DNA of 64,000 nt, from NCBI RefSeq assembly GCF_011758745.1, contig NZ_JAANOV010000001.1:744001-808000 (forward strand), given 5' to 3'. Below are positions 40,167-48,241 of the stretch, piece by piece. The notes under the pieces are model-generated. The model had not been told where the DNA came from, made no database searches, and was given only the letters and a program-made list of their open reading frames with translations. The position numbers and the translations under genes are program-made. Origin of the DNA: Amycolatopsis granulosa (lineage in GTDB: Bacteria > Actinomycetota > Actinomycetes > Mycobacteriales > Pseudonocardiaceae). Each line of letters begins with the position of its first letter. Position 1 is the first letter of the stretch.

Positions 40167-41051
40167 ATGGAGTACGCCGTGATGGCGCCGGTGGCGGCGG
40201 GGGTGACCGCGCGTCCGGAGTGGATGGCGGGGTTCGCCCGGCACGTCGAGGAATGCGGCTTCGATTCGATCGTCGCGGTCGAGCACACCGTGGTGGTGAA
40301 CCGGTATTCCAGCGTCTACCCCTACGACAGCTCGGGGAAGATGGAGCTGGCCGACGACTGCGACATCCCCGATCCGCTGGACCTGCTGATGTTCCTCGCC
40401 GCGCACACCAGCCGGGTCGAGCTCGCGACCGGCGTCCTCGTGCTCCCCAACCACCATCCCGTCGTGCTCGCCAAACGCGCCGCGACGATCGATGCGCTCT
40501 CCGGCGGGCGCCTGCGGCTGTCCGTGGGTGTCGGCTGGATGCGCGAGGAGATCGAGGCCTGCGGTGCGGAGTTCGGCGCCCGCGGGCGGCGCGCCGACGA
40601 GCAGATCGACGTGCTGCGCCTGTTGTGGACGGACCGCTCCCCCACCGGAGCCGACCACGACGGGGAGTTCTTCACGTTCCGCGGTGCGATGACCTACCCG
40701 AAACCGGCGCGCCCCGGTGGCGTCCCGATCCACATCGGCGGGCACAGCCGGGCCGCCGCGCGGCGCGCCGGACGGCGCGGCGACGGGCTGCAGCCGATCG
40801 GGGTCGACGGCGAGCGGCTGCGGGAACTCCTCGACCTCATGCGCCGCGAGGCCGAGCTGGCCGGCCGCGATCCGGACGCCCTGGAGGTGACGCTCGGCCA
40901 CTCGGTGCGGGCCGTCACCCCGGAGAAGGCCGGGGCGCTGGCAGCGCAGGGGGCGGACCGGCTGGTGCTGCAACCGGCCCCCAGCGACGACCTCGCCGCC
41001 GTGCGGGACGAGCTGTCCGCGTGCGCGCAACGGCTCGGGCTCGCGTCATGA
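40167..41051 (+). CDS. LLM-class (luciferase-like, probably F420-dependent) oxidoreductase
   Basis: The 294-residue protein has the luciferase-like barrel. FARHVEECGFDSIVAVEHTV is near the N-terminus, followed by LATGVLVLPNHHPVVLAKRA, SGGRLRLSVGVGWMREEIEA and the family segment PIHIGGHSRAAARRAGRRGD. These match the actinobacterial F420-dependent group. The ATG at 40167 (GGGAGG 8 bases upstream) is chosen over one at 40146. A redox step on a steroid ketone or enoyl group is possible. The gene is coupled to the next one by an ATGA overlap. Confidence 0.82.
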   Translation: MEYAVMAPVAAGVTARPEWMAGFARHVEECGFDSIVAVEHTVVVNRYSSVYPYDSSGKMELADDCDIPDPLDLLMFLAAHTSRVELATGVLVLPNHHPVVLAKRAATIDALSGGRLRLSVGVGWMREEIEACGAEFGARGRRADEQIDVLRLLWTDRSPTGADHDGEFFTFRGAMTYPKPARPGGVPIHIGGHSRAAARRAGRRGDGLQPIGVDGERLRELLDLMRREAELAGRDPDALEVTLGHSVRAVTPEKAGALAAQGADRLVLQPAPSDDLAAVRDELSACAQRLGLAS

Positions 41052-41524
41052 CGCTCACCACCGAGGACCGGATCGAACTCGCCGATCTCGTCGCGCGGTA
41101 CGCCGCGGCCGTGGACGACCGGGACTTCCCCGCGGCCGCCGCGCTGTTCACCGAGGACGGCGTGCTCGCGATCCCGTCCCCGCCGGACGACCTGCGGCCC
41201 GTCGTCGTCCGCGACGGACGGGCGGCGATCGCGGAGGCGTTGCACGCCGTCGAGGCGTTCGCCCGCACCCAGCACGCGCTGGTAGGAGAGGTCTTCGACG
41301 GCGGCCCCGACGAGGCGGCCGGGCGGGTGGCCGCGGTCGCCCACCACCTCGGCCCGGACCCCGCGGGCGATCAGGTGGTCGTCACGTGGTACTTGCGCTA
41401 CCTCGACCGCTACCGCCGGACCGGCGACGGCTGGCGCTTCACCCGCCGGGAACTGCACCTGGACTGGGTCCAGACCTACACCCCGGACCGGTGGCAGGAA
41501 CGAGCGCGGAGGGACCATGCCTGA
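41048..41524 (+). CDS. SnoaL/NTF2-like protein
   Basis: The 158-residue protein has the SnoaL-like pattern with Tyr18-x4-Asp23 (YAAAVD) and His76 (TQHALVGEV). The second His of the BaiE-type pair is a Glu at position 82. A C-terminal strand DGWRFTRRELHLDWVQTYTP completes the fold. It is translationally coupled to the LLM oxidoreductase upstream and overlaps the SDR start downstream by 8 bases. The three genes form one operon controlled by the box at 40115. The reaction is unknown; a dehydratase or isomerase is the usual role of this fold. Confidence 0.72.
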   Translation: MTLTTEDRIELADLVARYAAAVDDRDFPAAAALFTEDGVLAIPSPPDDLRPVVVRDGRAAIAEALHAVEAFARTQHALVGEVFDGGPDEAAGRVAAVAHHLGPDPAGDQVVVTWYLRYLDRYRRTGDGWRFTRRELHLDWVQTYTPDRWQERARRDHA

Positions 41525-42335
41525 CCGGCCACGGGTCTGCGTCGTCACGGGCGGTGCGCTGGGCATCGGCGGTGCCGTCAGCCGCCGGTTCGCCGCGGCC
41601 GGTGACCTCGTCGTGCTCAACGACATCGACGCCGGCGCCGCGCGGGCCACGTGCCGCGACATCGAGGCCGCGGGCGGGCGGTGCGTGGTCGTCCCCGGCG
41701 ACATCACCGAGGACGCGGTCGTGGCCGCCACGGCGCAGACCGCGCTCGACGCGGCGGACGGCCGGGTCGACGTGCTGGTCAACAACGTCGGTGATTTCCG
41801 CCCGGTGGCGTGGACCTTCGACCGGTCCACCCCTGACCAGTGGCGGCGCCTGTACGAGCTGAACCTCCACCACGTGTTCACGATGACCCATGCGCTGCTT
41901 CCGGCGATGATCGGCCAGGGGCACGGCGCGATCGTGAACAACGCGACCGTGGAGGCGTTCCGGGGCATCCCGGGCAAGGCCGTGTACTCGGCGTTCAACG
42001 CCGGCGTCGTGGCGTTCACCCGCAGCCTCGCCGTCGAGGCCGGGCGGCACGGTGTGCGGGTCAACGCCATCGCCCCCGACCTCGCCGACACGCCGCAGAC
42101 CCCCGCCGCGGCCATGCTGCGCGGCCGCGACCCGGACCTGATCCGGTCGTGGGTGCCGATGGGCCGGTTCGGCGATCCCGCCGACTACGCCGCGGCGGTG
42201 TGGTTCCTCGCCTCCGACGAGGCGCGCTTCATCACCGGCCACACGCTGCCCGTCGACGGCGGCACGCTGGCCGCGTCCGGCTGGTACGGGCGCGCGGATG
42301 GCAAGGGGTGGACGAACCTGCCCGGCAAGCCGTGA
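41517..42335 (+). CDS. SDR-fold protein with altered active site
   Basis: The 272-residue protein has the SDR cofactor motif VVTGGALGIGGAVSRRFAAA and NNVGDFRPVAWTF. The catalytic YxxxK is YSAFN: Tyr is kept, but Lys is replaced by Asn. The preceding NNATVEAFRGIPGKAV also lacks the usual catalytic Ser position. The nucleotide sequence is unambiguous here (TAC TCG GCG TTC AAC). The enzyme may use another proton relay, act as a different kind of enzyme, or be regulatory. It is the last gene of the LLM-SnoaL-SDR operon and ends before a long hairpin. Confidence 0.78.
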   Translation: MPDRPRVCVVTGGALGIGGAVSRRFAAAGDLVVLNDIDAGAARATCRDIEAAGGRCVVVPGDITEDAVVAATAQTALDAADGRVDVLVNNVGDFRPVAWTFDRSTPDQWRRLYELNLHHVFTMTHALLPAMIGQGHGAIVNNATVEAFRGIPGKAVYSAFNAGVVAFTRSLAVEAGRHGVRVNAIAPDLADTPQTPAAAMLRGRDPDLIRSWVPMGRFGDPADYAAAVWFLASDEARFITGHTLPVDGGTLAASGWYGRADGKGWTNLPGKP

Positions 42336-42337
42336 CC

Positions 42338-42374
42338 GGAGGTGGCGTCCCGGGGTCCCCGGGACACCACCTCC
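42338..42374. terminator. Long hairpin between the SDR operon and livF
   Basis: GGAGGTGG pairs with CCACCTCC and GTCCCGGGG with CCCCGGGAC, separated by single mismatches and a one-base loop. It lies between convergent gene ends. Confidence 0.75.
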
Positions 42375-42380
42375 TGCCGG

Positions 42381-43118
42381 CTATTCCGCCGGGACCCGTC
42401 CGAAGTAGGCGTTGCGCAAGCGGTCGAGGTCGGTCAGCTCCGCCGCGGGCGAGGACAGGACCAGCCGGCCCATGTCGAGCACCGCCACGTGGTCGGCCAC
42501 CCGGACCGACGCCTCGACCGCCTGCTCCACCAGCACGATCGCGAGCCCGGTCTCCTTGAGCTCGGCGACCCGCGCCATGACCTCGTTGACGATCACCGGC
42601 GCGAGACCGCCCGAGGGCTCGTCGAGCAGGAGCAGCGACGGGTTCGCCATGAGCGCCTGGCCGATCGCCAGCATCTGCTGCTGCCCGCCCGACATGCTGC
42701 CGGCCGGCAGACCGCGCTTCTGCCCGAGCACGGGAAACAGCTCGTAGATCCGCCCGGCCTCCCGCACCAGGGCGGACCGGCTCATCCGGCGGGTGTAGCC
42801 GCCCATCACGAGGTTCTGCTCGACCGTCAGGGCGTGGAAGACCCGCTTGCCTTCCTGCACGTACGCCATGCCGCCTCGCACGCGCTGGTGCGGCGCGGCC
42901 TTCGTGACATCCTCCCCGGTCAGCGTGACCGTTCCACCGGAGACCTTGTTCAGGCCGGACACCGCCCGCAGCGTGGTGGTCTTGCCCGCCCCGTTGCGGC
43001 CGAGCAGCACGGTCAGCTGCCCGGGGTAGACGTCGAACGACACGTCCCACACGACCCGCAGGTCGCCGTACCCGGTGGCGAGGTTGCGCACCCGCAGCAC
43101 CGGCTCCGCCGTCGTCAT
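42381..43118 (-). CDS. livF: Branched-chain-type ABC transporter ATPase LivF
   Basis: The 245-residue ATPase has the Walker A motif LLGRNGAGKTTTLRAVSG, the signature MSGGQQQMLAIGQALM and Walker B LLLLDEPSGGLAPVIVNEVM. The length and the GGLAP segment are typical of LivF of the hydrophobic amino acid uptake (HAAT) family. It overlaps livMG (ATGA), which follows livH and livK in the same operon. Two KstR2-type boxes lie upstream of livK, so the transporter is likely dedicated to a steroid-derived acid and not to amino acids. Confidence 0.88.
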   Translation of the reverse strand: MTTAEPVLRVRNLATGYGDLRVVWDVSFDVYPGQLTVLLGRNGAGKTTTLRAVSGLNKVSGGTVTLTGEDVTKAAPHQRVRGGMAYVQEGKRVFHALTVEQNLVMGGYTRRMSRSALVREAGRIYELFPVLGQKRGLPAGSMSGGQQQMLAIGQALMANPSLLLLDEPSGGLAPVIVNEVMARVAELKETGLAIVLVEQAVEASVRVADHVAVLDMGRLVLSSPAAELTDLDRLRNAYFGRVPAE

Positions 43119-44929
43119 GCCTGCTCTCCCTGCGCTCCGGCGAGGTCGGCCTCGCCCTCGATCCCGAGGTACTCGCTCGCGACCCGGGGGTCGTTCTCGA
43201 TGACCTCGGGCGGACCGGAAGCCATCACCTGCCCGTGGGCGAGCACGACGATGTCGTCGGCGAGGTCCAGCACGAGGCGGAAGTTGTGCTCGACGAGCAC
43301 CACCGTGCCGCCCGCGTCCCGGATGCGCCGGACCAGCCCGGCGAGCCGCTCGATCTCGTCCTCGTCCAATCCGGACGCCGCCTCGTCGAGCAGCAGCACG
43401 CCACCGCCGCCGATGAGCGCCCGCACGACCTCCAGCAGCCGCCGCATGCCCAGCGGCAGGGACGCGGCCTCCACGTCGCGCAGCCCGGTCATGCCCGCGA
43501 GTGCGAGCAGGCGCTCCGCTTCCAGCCGGTCCTCGCGCCGCACCCGCCGGAAGCGGGGGCCGCGGAACACCGCGGACAGGATCGACGCGCGGTGCGCGGT
43601 GTACCGGCCGGAGATGACCGCTTCCAGCACGGTGATGCCCTCGGGGATGTTCGGCGTCTGGAACGTCCGGGCCACCCCGGCGCGGGCCACCTCGTGCGGC
43701 GCCAGGCCGTGGGTCTGCCTGCGCCCCACCGAGATCGTGCCGGCGTCGGTGCGGTAGAAGCCGCACACCATGTTGAGCAGGGTGGTCTTGCCCGAGCCGT
43801 TGGGACCGATGAGCGCGGTGACCCGGCCCGGGCGCGCGTGCAGGGTGACGCCCTTGAGCGCCTGGTTGCCGCCGAACGCCTTCGACACGTCCTCGACGGC
43901 GAGCGTGGCGCCGCTGAGCGGGGGCAGGCCGGCATCCGCCGGCGCGGCGGGTCCGGAGCGGACGTTCGCCACCCGGTCCAGCCACCTGACCAGCCGCTTG
44001 CCGAGGTTCGCGAGCCCGCCCTTGAGCAGCACCCCGCCGACGATCAGGAACACACCCGTGAACACGAGGGCGTACTGCTGGAACTCGCTGGCCTGGTTGG
44101 GCCCGAACTGCATGATCGCCGCGCCGACGACCGCGCCGTACACGCTCGCCGACCCGCCGAGGATCGACGCCGCCAGCACGGTCGTGGCGAGCACGAACCC
44201 GAACCCCTCCGGCGAGATGTACAGGTCGACGTTCGCGAACAGCGCACCGGCCAGGCCGGCGGGGAGCGCACCGAGCGCGTAGGCGAGCAGCTTCATCCGG
44301 AACACCGAAATGCCCATCGACGACGCCAGCACCGGGCTCTGCTTGAGCACCCGGAACGCCACGCCGTGCCGCGACACGACGATGTTGCGCAGCACGCCGA
44401 ACCACAGGATCGTCACCACGACGATCACCAGGTACAGGTCGTCGGTGGTGAGCGGGGTACCGAGCAGCGTGGCCGGTTCGATGCCGCTGAGCCCGTTGCG
44501 GCCACCGGTGGCGTCGGCGAAGATCGTCAGCAGGTCCGGGACGAGCAGCACGAGGAAGAACGACGTCATGGCCAGCGACCAGCTGCCCAGCCGGAGCCCC
44601 GGGACACCGGTGATCAGACCGACCAGCAACGCGACGGCGCCACCCGCCAGGAGCTGCACGAGGATGTCCGTGACGCCGGCCTTGGACACGAGTCCCGCGG
44701 TGTAGGCGCCGGCCGCGTACATCGCGGCCTGTCCCACCGCCAGTTCGCCCGCGAATCCCAGGCTCAGGTTCAGCCCGCTCACGAGCAACGCGAGGATGCA
44801 CGCGAGGGTGATCTGCCGCGAGAACGAGAAGCCGAGCCCGCCGAGCGGCAGCAGCGCGACGACGACACCGAGCGCGAGGGGCAGGACCCAGCTGGGCACC
44901 GCCCGCAGCGCTCGCCACACAGTCAGCAT
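43115..44929 (-). CDS. Fused permease-ATPase LivM-LivG of a HAAT-type ABC importer
   Basis: The 604-residue protein joins a LivM-type membrane domain (about residues 1-310, with LALLVSGLNLSLGFAGELAV and about eight to ten hydrophobic segments) to a LivG-type ATPase. The ATPase has the Walker A motif LIGPNGSGKTTLLNMVCGFY, the signature-like LPLGMRRLLEVVRALIGGGG and LLLDEAASGLDEDEIERLAG. The canonical LSGGQ is degenerate (LPLGMRR), which is common in such fusions. A LivM-LivG fusion is known in actinobacteria. It begins one base after the livH stop codon. Confidence 0.88.
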   Translation of the reverse strand: MLTVWRALRAVPSWVLPLALGVVVALLPLGGLGFSFSRQITLACILALLVSGLNLSLGFAGELAVGQAAMYAAGAYTAGLVSKAGVTDILVQLLAGGAVALLVGLITGVPGLRLGSWSLAMTSFFLVLLVPDLLTIFADATGGRNGLSGIEPATLLGTPLTTDDLYLVIVVVTILWFGVLRNIVVSRHGVAFRVLKQSPVLASSMGISVFRMKLLAYALGALPAGLAGALFANVDLYISPEGFGFVLATTVLAASILGGSASVYGAVVGAAIMQFGPNQASEFQQYALVFTGVFLIVGGVLLKGGLANLGKRLVRWLDRVANVRSGPAAPADAGLPPLSGATLAVEDVSKAFGGNQALKGVTLHARPGRVTALIGPNGSGKTTLLNMVCGFYRTDAGTISVGRRQTHGLAPHEVARAGVARTFQTPNIPEGITVLEAVISGRYTAHRASILSAVFRGPRFRRVRREDRLEAERLLALAGMTGLRDVEAASLPLGMRRLLEVVRALIGGGGVLLLDEAASGLDEDEIERLAGLVRRIRDAGGTVVLVEHNFRLVLDLADDIVVLAHGQVMASGPPEVIENDPRVASEYLGIEGEADLAGAQGEQA

Positions 44930-44930
44930 G

Positions 44931-45788
44931 TCAGACAGCCCTTTCCCGGGTACGGACGAACAGCCCGGCCGGACGGGCCATCAGGATCGTGATGAACACG
45001 GCGAACACGGCGATCGTCGCGAACTCGCCGCCGAGGTAGCGGCTCGCCAGCGCCTCCACGAGGCCGACGATCAGGCCGCCGACGAGGGTGCCCGGAATCG
45101 AGCCGAACCCGCCGATCGCCAGCACCACGAACCCCTTGAGCGCCAGGGCGGTGCCGAGGGTCGCCACGGCGTAGGTCTCCGGTCCGACGAACAGGCCGAG
45201 CACCCCGGCGAGCGCACCCGCGCAGGCGAACGAGCCGAACACCAGCCGTCGCACGTTCACCCCGCGCAGCATCGCGGCCTCGCGGTCCTCGGACATCGCG
45301 AGCAGCGCGAGACCGAGCACGAAGCGCTTGCTCGCCCAGGTCAGCAGCAGGACCAGCAGCACCGCGACCGCGACGAGCGCGAGCTCGACCGGGTAGGCCC
45401 GGCCGCCGAGGATCGTGAGCACCCCGTCGCCACCGAAGAACGGGACGGGCAGCGGCTGGGTGCCCCAGATGAGCTGGGCGGCACCGTCGAGCAGCACCGA
45501 CGCGCCGAGGGTGGTGACCAGCACCGCATGCGGGTCCTTCAGCGGCCGGATGGCGACCCGCTCCTCGATCGCCGCGACGGTGAACACGACCGCGAGCGCC
45601 AGCAGCGCCACGACGGGCGCCGGGAGGTGCAGCGTCACCAGCCCGGTGTAGGCGACGAAGCTGCCGATCATGATCAGCTGCGCCTGCGCGAAGTTGAAGG
45701 TCTTCGACGAGATGAAGACGATGTTGTAGCCGATGGCGACGAACGCGTAGACCGCGCCCAGCGCGAGTCCACCGAAGATCAGGGTCAT
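44931..45788 (-). CDS. livH: ABC transporter permease LivH
   Basis: The 285-residue protein is an integral membrane permease with eight or so hydrophobic segments. It begins MTLIFGGLALGAVYAFVAIG and has FNFAQAQLIMIGSFVAYTG and a C-terminal segment with LVGGLIVGLVEALASRYLGG, typical of LivH. It lies between livK and livMG. The 85-bp livK-livH gap contains a hairpin that may set the high expression of the binding protein relative to the membrane parts. Confidence 0.88.
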   Translation of the reverse strand: MTLIFGGLALGAVYAFVAIGYNIVFISSKTFNFAQAQLIMIGSFVAYTGLVTLHLPAPVVALLALAVVFTVAAIEERVAIRPLKDPHAVLVTTLGASVLLDGAAQLIWGTQPLPVPFFGGDGVLTILGGRAYPVELALVAVAVLLVLLLTWASKRFVLGLALLAMSEDREAAMLRGVNVRRLVFGSFACAGALAGVLGLFVGPETYAVATLGTALALKGFVVLAIGGFGSIPGTLVGGLIVGLVEALASRYLGGEFATIAVFAVFITILMARPAGLFVRTRERAV

Positions 45789-45820
45789 CGGAGCTGGAAC
45801 CTTCCGCGTGGGAAAGGGAA

Positions 45821-45857
45821 CTTCGCCCGCCCGTCCCGGCGGGACCGGCGGGCGAAG
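45821..45857 (-). terminator. Intercistronic hairpin between livK and livH
   Basis: CTTCGCCCGCC (45821-45831) pairs perfectly with GGCGGGCGAAG (45847-45857), and a smaller stem (GTCCCG with CGGGAC) forms inside the loop. Such hairpins after a binding-protein gene often stabilise its mRNA or attenuate downstream transcription. Confidence 0.6.
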
Positions 45858-45873
45858 CCAACGGACGTGCCGG

Positions 45874-47085
45874 TCACGGCCGGAACTGGCCGCTGTCGAG
45901 CCGGCTGGGTTTGATGAAGACGAACGCGTCCGCCGTGGCGTTCGGCGAGTGCGACGTGGCGCTGTAGTGGTAGTCGTGCAGGATGGCGGTTTTCGCCCTG
46001 GCCAGGACCTCCGGCTTCTCGATCGCCTTCGCGATCGCGCTGGGGTCGTCGGCCTTGCCCACGTCGGCGGCTGCCGCGGCCACCAGGGCAAGGGCGTCGT
46101 AGTTGTAGGCGTTGATCAGGGTGGACGGGATGACCCCGCCCTCGGCCTTGGCCTTCATCGCCGCCACGGCGGTGTTCACCGAGGTGTCGGCCGGGTCGTA
46201 GACGGTGCTGTCGAAGACCTCCATCATGAGGTTCGCGACCTGGTCCGTGCCGAGCACGCCGTCCGGCGGAGGGGTCGACACCAGGCTGGTGGCGGACACC
46301 GCGGTGTCGCCGAGCACCGGCACGGTCCAGCCGATCTTGGCGAGGCTCTTCAGCACGTAGCCGACCGGCGCACCGTACGCGGTCATGGCGATCGCGTCCG
46401 GCGAGGAGCCGCGCAGGTTCTGCAACTGGGGCGTCATGTCGAGCGCCTTCGCGTCGAACTGCTGCTCCCCGACCACCTGCAGGCCGGCCGCGGTGAGGGC
46501 CTGGTGCATCTCCCGCACGAAACTGGCGCCGTAGCTCGTGCTGCCGTAGAGGATGCCGATCTTCTGGTAGCCCTTCTCCTTCGCGTGGGCGATGAAGCCC
46601 TTCGCGTAGTCGGTGGGCGACGGCGAGAGGTCGAAGTTCAGCGGGAACTTCCCCGGATCCGCGGACTCGTTGGTCGGGCCGATGTTGAACGAGAGGATCT
46701 TGTTCTGTTGCAGGATCGGCAGCGTCGCCGAGGCGATGACGGACGGGCCGGAGTTCAGGTAGAGGTCCGGCTTGCGCTTCGCGATCGCCTCCCGCAGTTT
46801 GGTCACCGCGGTCGTGGGATCGCCGCCGTCGTCCACCACGGTCACCTCGATGCGGCGGCCCGCGATGCCGCCCGTCTTGTTGATCTCGTCCGCGCTCGCC
46901 TGCGCGGAGATCACCGAGGTCTTGGAGTTCGTCGCGAGCACACCCTGGGCGCTCAACCCACCGGTGACGAGCACCCGGTACGGATCACCGGCGCCGCCAC
47001 CCGAGGACGCGGCGCCACCGCAGCCTGCGAGGACCAGCGCAGCGCTGGAGACGACCGCGCCCAGTACGAGAACATGTCTGTTCAT
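45874..47085 (-). CDS. livK: ABC transporter substrate-binding lipoprotein LivK-type
   Basis: The 403-residue protein has a lipoprotein signal with LVLAGC as the lipobox near residue 22, followed by a Gly/Ser linker. The periplasmic-binding fold of the Leu/Ile/Val family follows, with TVVDDGGDPTTAVTKLREAI and YQKIGILYGSTSYGASFVRE. It is anchored outside the membrane and delivers its ligand to LivH/LivM. Ligand identity cannot be read, but the promoter carries KstR2-type boxes at 47114 and 47189. A steroid catabolite or steroid acid is therefore likely. Confidence 0.85.
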   Translation of the reverse strand: MNRHVLVLGAVVSSAALVLAGCGGAASSGGGAGDPYRVLVTGGLSAQGVLATNSKTSVISAQASADEINKTGGIAGRRIEVTVVDDGGDPTTAVTKLREAIAKRKPDLYLNSGPSVIASATLPILQQNKILSFNIGPTNESADPGKFPLNFDLSPSPTDYAKGFIAHAKEKGYQKIGILYGSTSYGASFVREMHQALTAAGLQVVGEQQFDAKALDMTPQLQNLRGSSPDAIAMTAYGAPVGYVLKSLAKIGWTVPVLGDTAVSATSLVSTPPPDGVLGTDQVANLMMEVFDSTVYDPADTSVNTAVAAMKAKAEGGVIPSTLINAYNYDALALVAAAAADVGKADDPSAIAKAIEKPEVLARAKTAILHDYHYSATSHSPNATADAFVFIKPSRLDSGQFRP

Positions 47086-47113
47086 GACCCAACTTTCGAC
47101 ATTGAAAGGGACA

Positions 47114-47127
47114 ACCAAGCGCTTGCT
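47114..47127. promoter_or_regulatory. KstR2-type box proximal to livK
   Basis: ACCAAGCGCTTGCT matches the consensus exactly and lies 28 bases before the livK start codon. Confidence 0.8.
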
Positions 47128-47188
47128 ACTTGGCAGGAGAGCGTAGATGAGCCACACCACCCCGTCAAGCAAACCCGGTAACCAAACG

Positions 47189-47202
47189 AGCAAGCGCTTG
47201 GC
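47189..47202. promoter_or_regulatory. KstR2-type box distal to livK
   Basis: AGCAAGCGCTTGGC matches the CAAGnnCTTG core exactly, with a change only in the last flanking base. It lies 103 bases before livK. Confidence 0.72.
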
Positions 47203-47398
47203 AGACACAAAATCGCAGGTCACGAGCACTTCCGGTGCGGGATCTACCGGCAGACCGTCACACCACGGAACCAGCCGGACACCCACGGCTGAACCGCTTC
47301 CCGGCGGGCAACGGACCCCGCGTTCGCCGGACGCTCCCGCCCGATCCCCCCGGCCGCGCGCAGGAGCGTTGACCGGCGGCGGCGCACCACCTATTCTC

Positions 47399-47412
47399 AC
47401 CAAGCGCTTGCT
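47399..47412. promoter_or_regulatory. KstR2-type box at the SDR-SDR-SnoaL operon
   Basis: ACCAAGCGCTTGCT is identical to the livK-proximal box and to the ipdA box. It lies 24 bases before the SDR start. Confidence 0.8.
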
Positions 47413-47436
47413 TGTCTCGATGGTCACGGAAGGCGG

Positions 47437-48210
47437 ATGATGAAGGACTTCGACGGCAGGCCCGGTGCCGCGGTGGTGACCGGCGGGACGGGCGGGCTCG
47501 GCGCGGCGATCTGCCGCACCCTCGCGTCCCGCGGAAGCCGGATCGCGCTGACGTATCACGGGAACCAGGAGCGCGCCGACGCCCTCGCGGCCGAACTCAC
47601 CGCCGAGGGGCGCACGGCGGTCGCCGACCGGCTCGACCTCACCGACGCCGCCGCGACGCGCGCCTACGTCGACAGCGTCACCGAGCGCTTCGGCGCCGTG
47701 CACACCGTCGTGCACGCCGCCGGACCCCACATTCCCCAGATCCACCTGTCGCTGGTCGACCCGGACCGGTTCGCCCGCCACCTGGCCGGTGAGGCCGCGG
47801 CGTTCTTCAACCTCGCCCACGCCGCGCTGCCCGCCCTGCGGGCGAGCAAGGGCTCGATCGTCGCCGTCACCACCGCGGCCACCCGCCGCTACCCCGTGCG
47901 GGACGGGCTGTCCGCCGGCCCCAAAGGCGCCGTGGAAGCGACCGCGCGGGCGCTCGCCGCCGAGGAGGGCCGGTTCGGGGTGCGCGTCAACTGCGTCGGT
48001 CCCGGGATGCTCACCGACGGCATGGCCGCCGAACTGATGGCCGGCGGCGACCTCGACGAGCGGGCACTGGAGGTCACCCGCCGCAACATCCCGTTGCGCA
48101 CCTTCGGCGGGGCGCAGGACATCGCGGAGGCCGTGTGCTTCCTCGCCTCCGACCGAGCCCGGTTCATCAGCGGGCAGAAGCTCGACGTCGACGGCGGGTA
48201 CGGCGTCTGA
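47437..48210 (+). CDS. SDR-fold protein lacking the usual catalytic Tyr
   Basis: The 257-residue protein has the SDR cofactor motif VVTGGTGGLGAAICRTLASR and ends ARFISGQKLDVDGGYGV. In the active-site region TTAATRRYPVRDGLSAGPKG the Lys is present (GPKGAVEAT), but the residue four before it is Ser. The only nearby Tyr lies eight positions earlier (YPVRDGLS). The family also contains NADPH-dependent reductases with unusual active sites, so activity is possible. Start choice between ATGs at 47437 and 47440 changes one residue. It is the first gene of a three-gene operon with a KstR2-type box directly upstream. Confidence 0.78.
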   Translation: MMKDFDGRPGAAVVTGGTGGLGAAICRTLASRGSRIALTYHGNQERADALAAELTAEGRTAVADRLDLTDAAATRAYVDSVTERFGAVHTVVHAAGPHIPQIHLSLVDPDRFARHLAGEAAAFFNLAHAALPALRASKGSIVAVTTAATRRYPVRDGLSAGPKGAVEATARALAAEEGRFGVRVNCVGPGMLTDGMAAELMAGGDLDERALEVTRRNIPLRTFGGAQDIAEAVCFLASDRARFISGQKLDVDGGYGV

Positions 48211-48241
48211 CCACCATCCACCCGTGACCGGAGGAGCATTC

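Larger units (their letters stand above)
47086..47436. promoter_or_regulatory. 351-bp divergent control region livK / SDR with three KstR2-type boxes
   Basis: The region contains two boxes close to livK and one close to the plus-strand SDR gene. Between them (about 47203-47398) I see no convincing gene; long open frames that cross it on the minus strand lack start signals and simply reflect the base composition. Confidence 0.6.
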
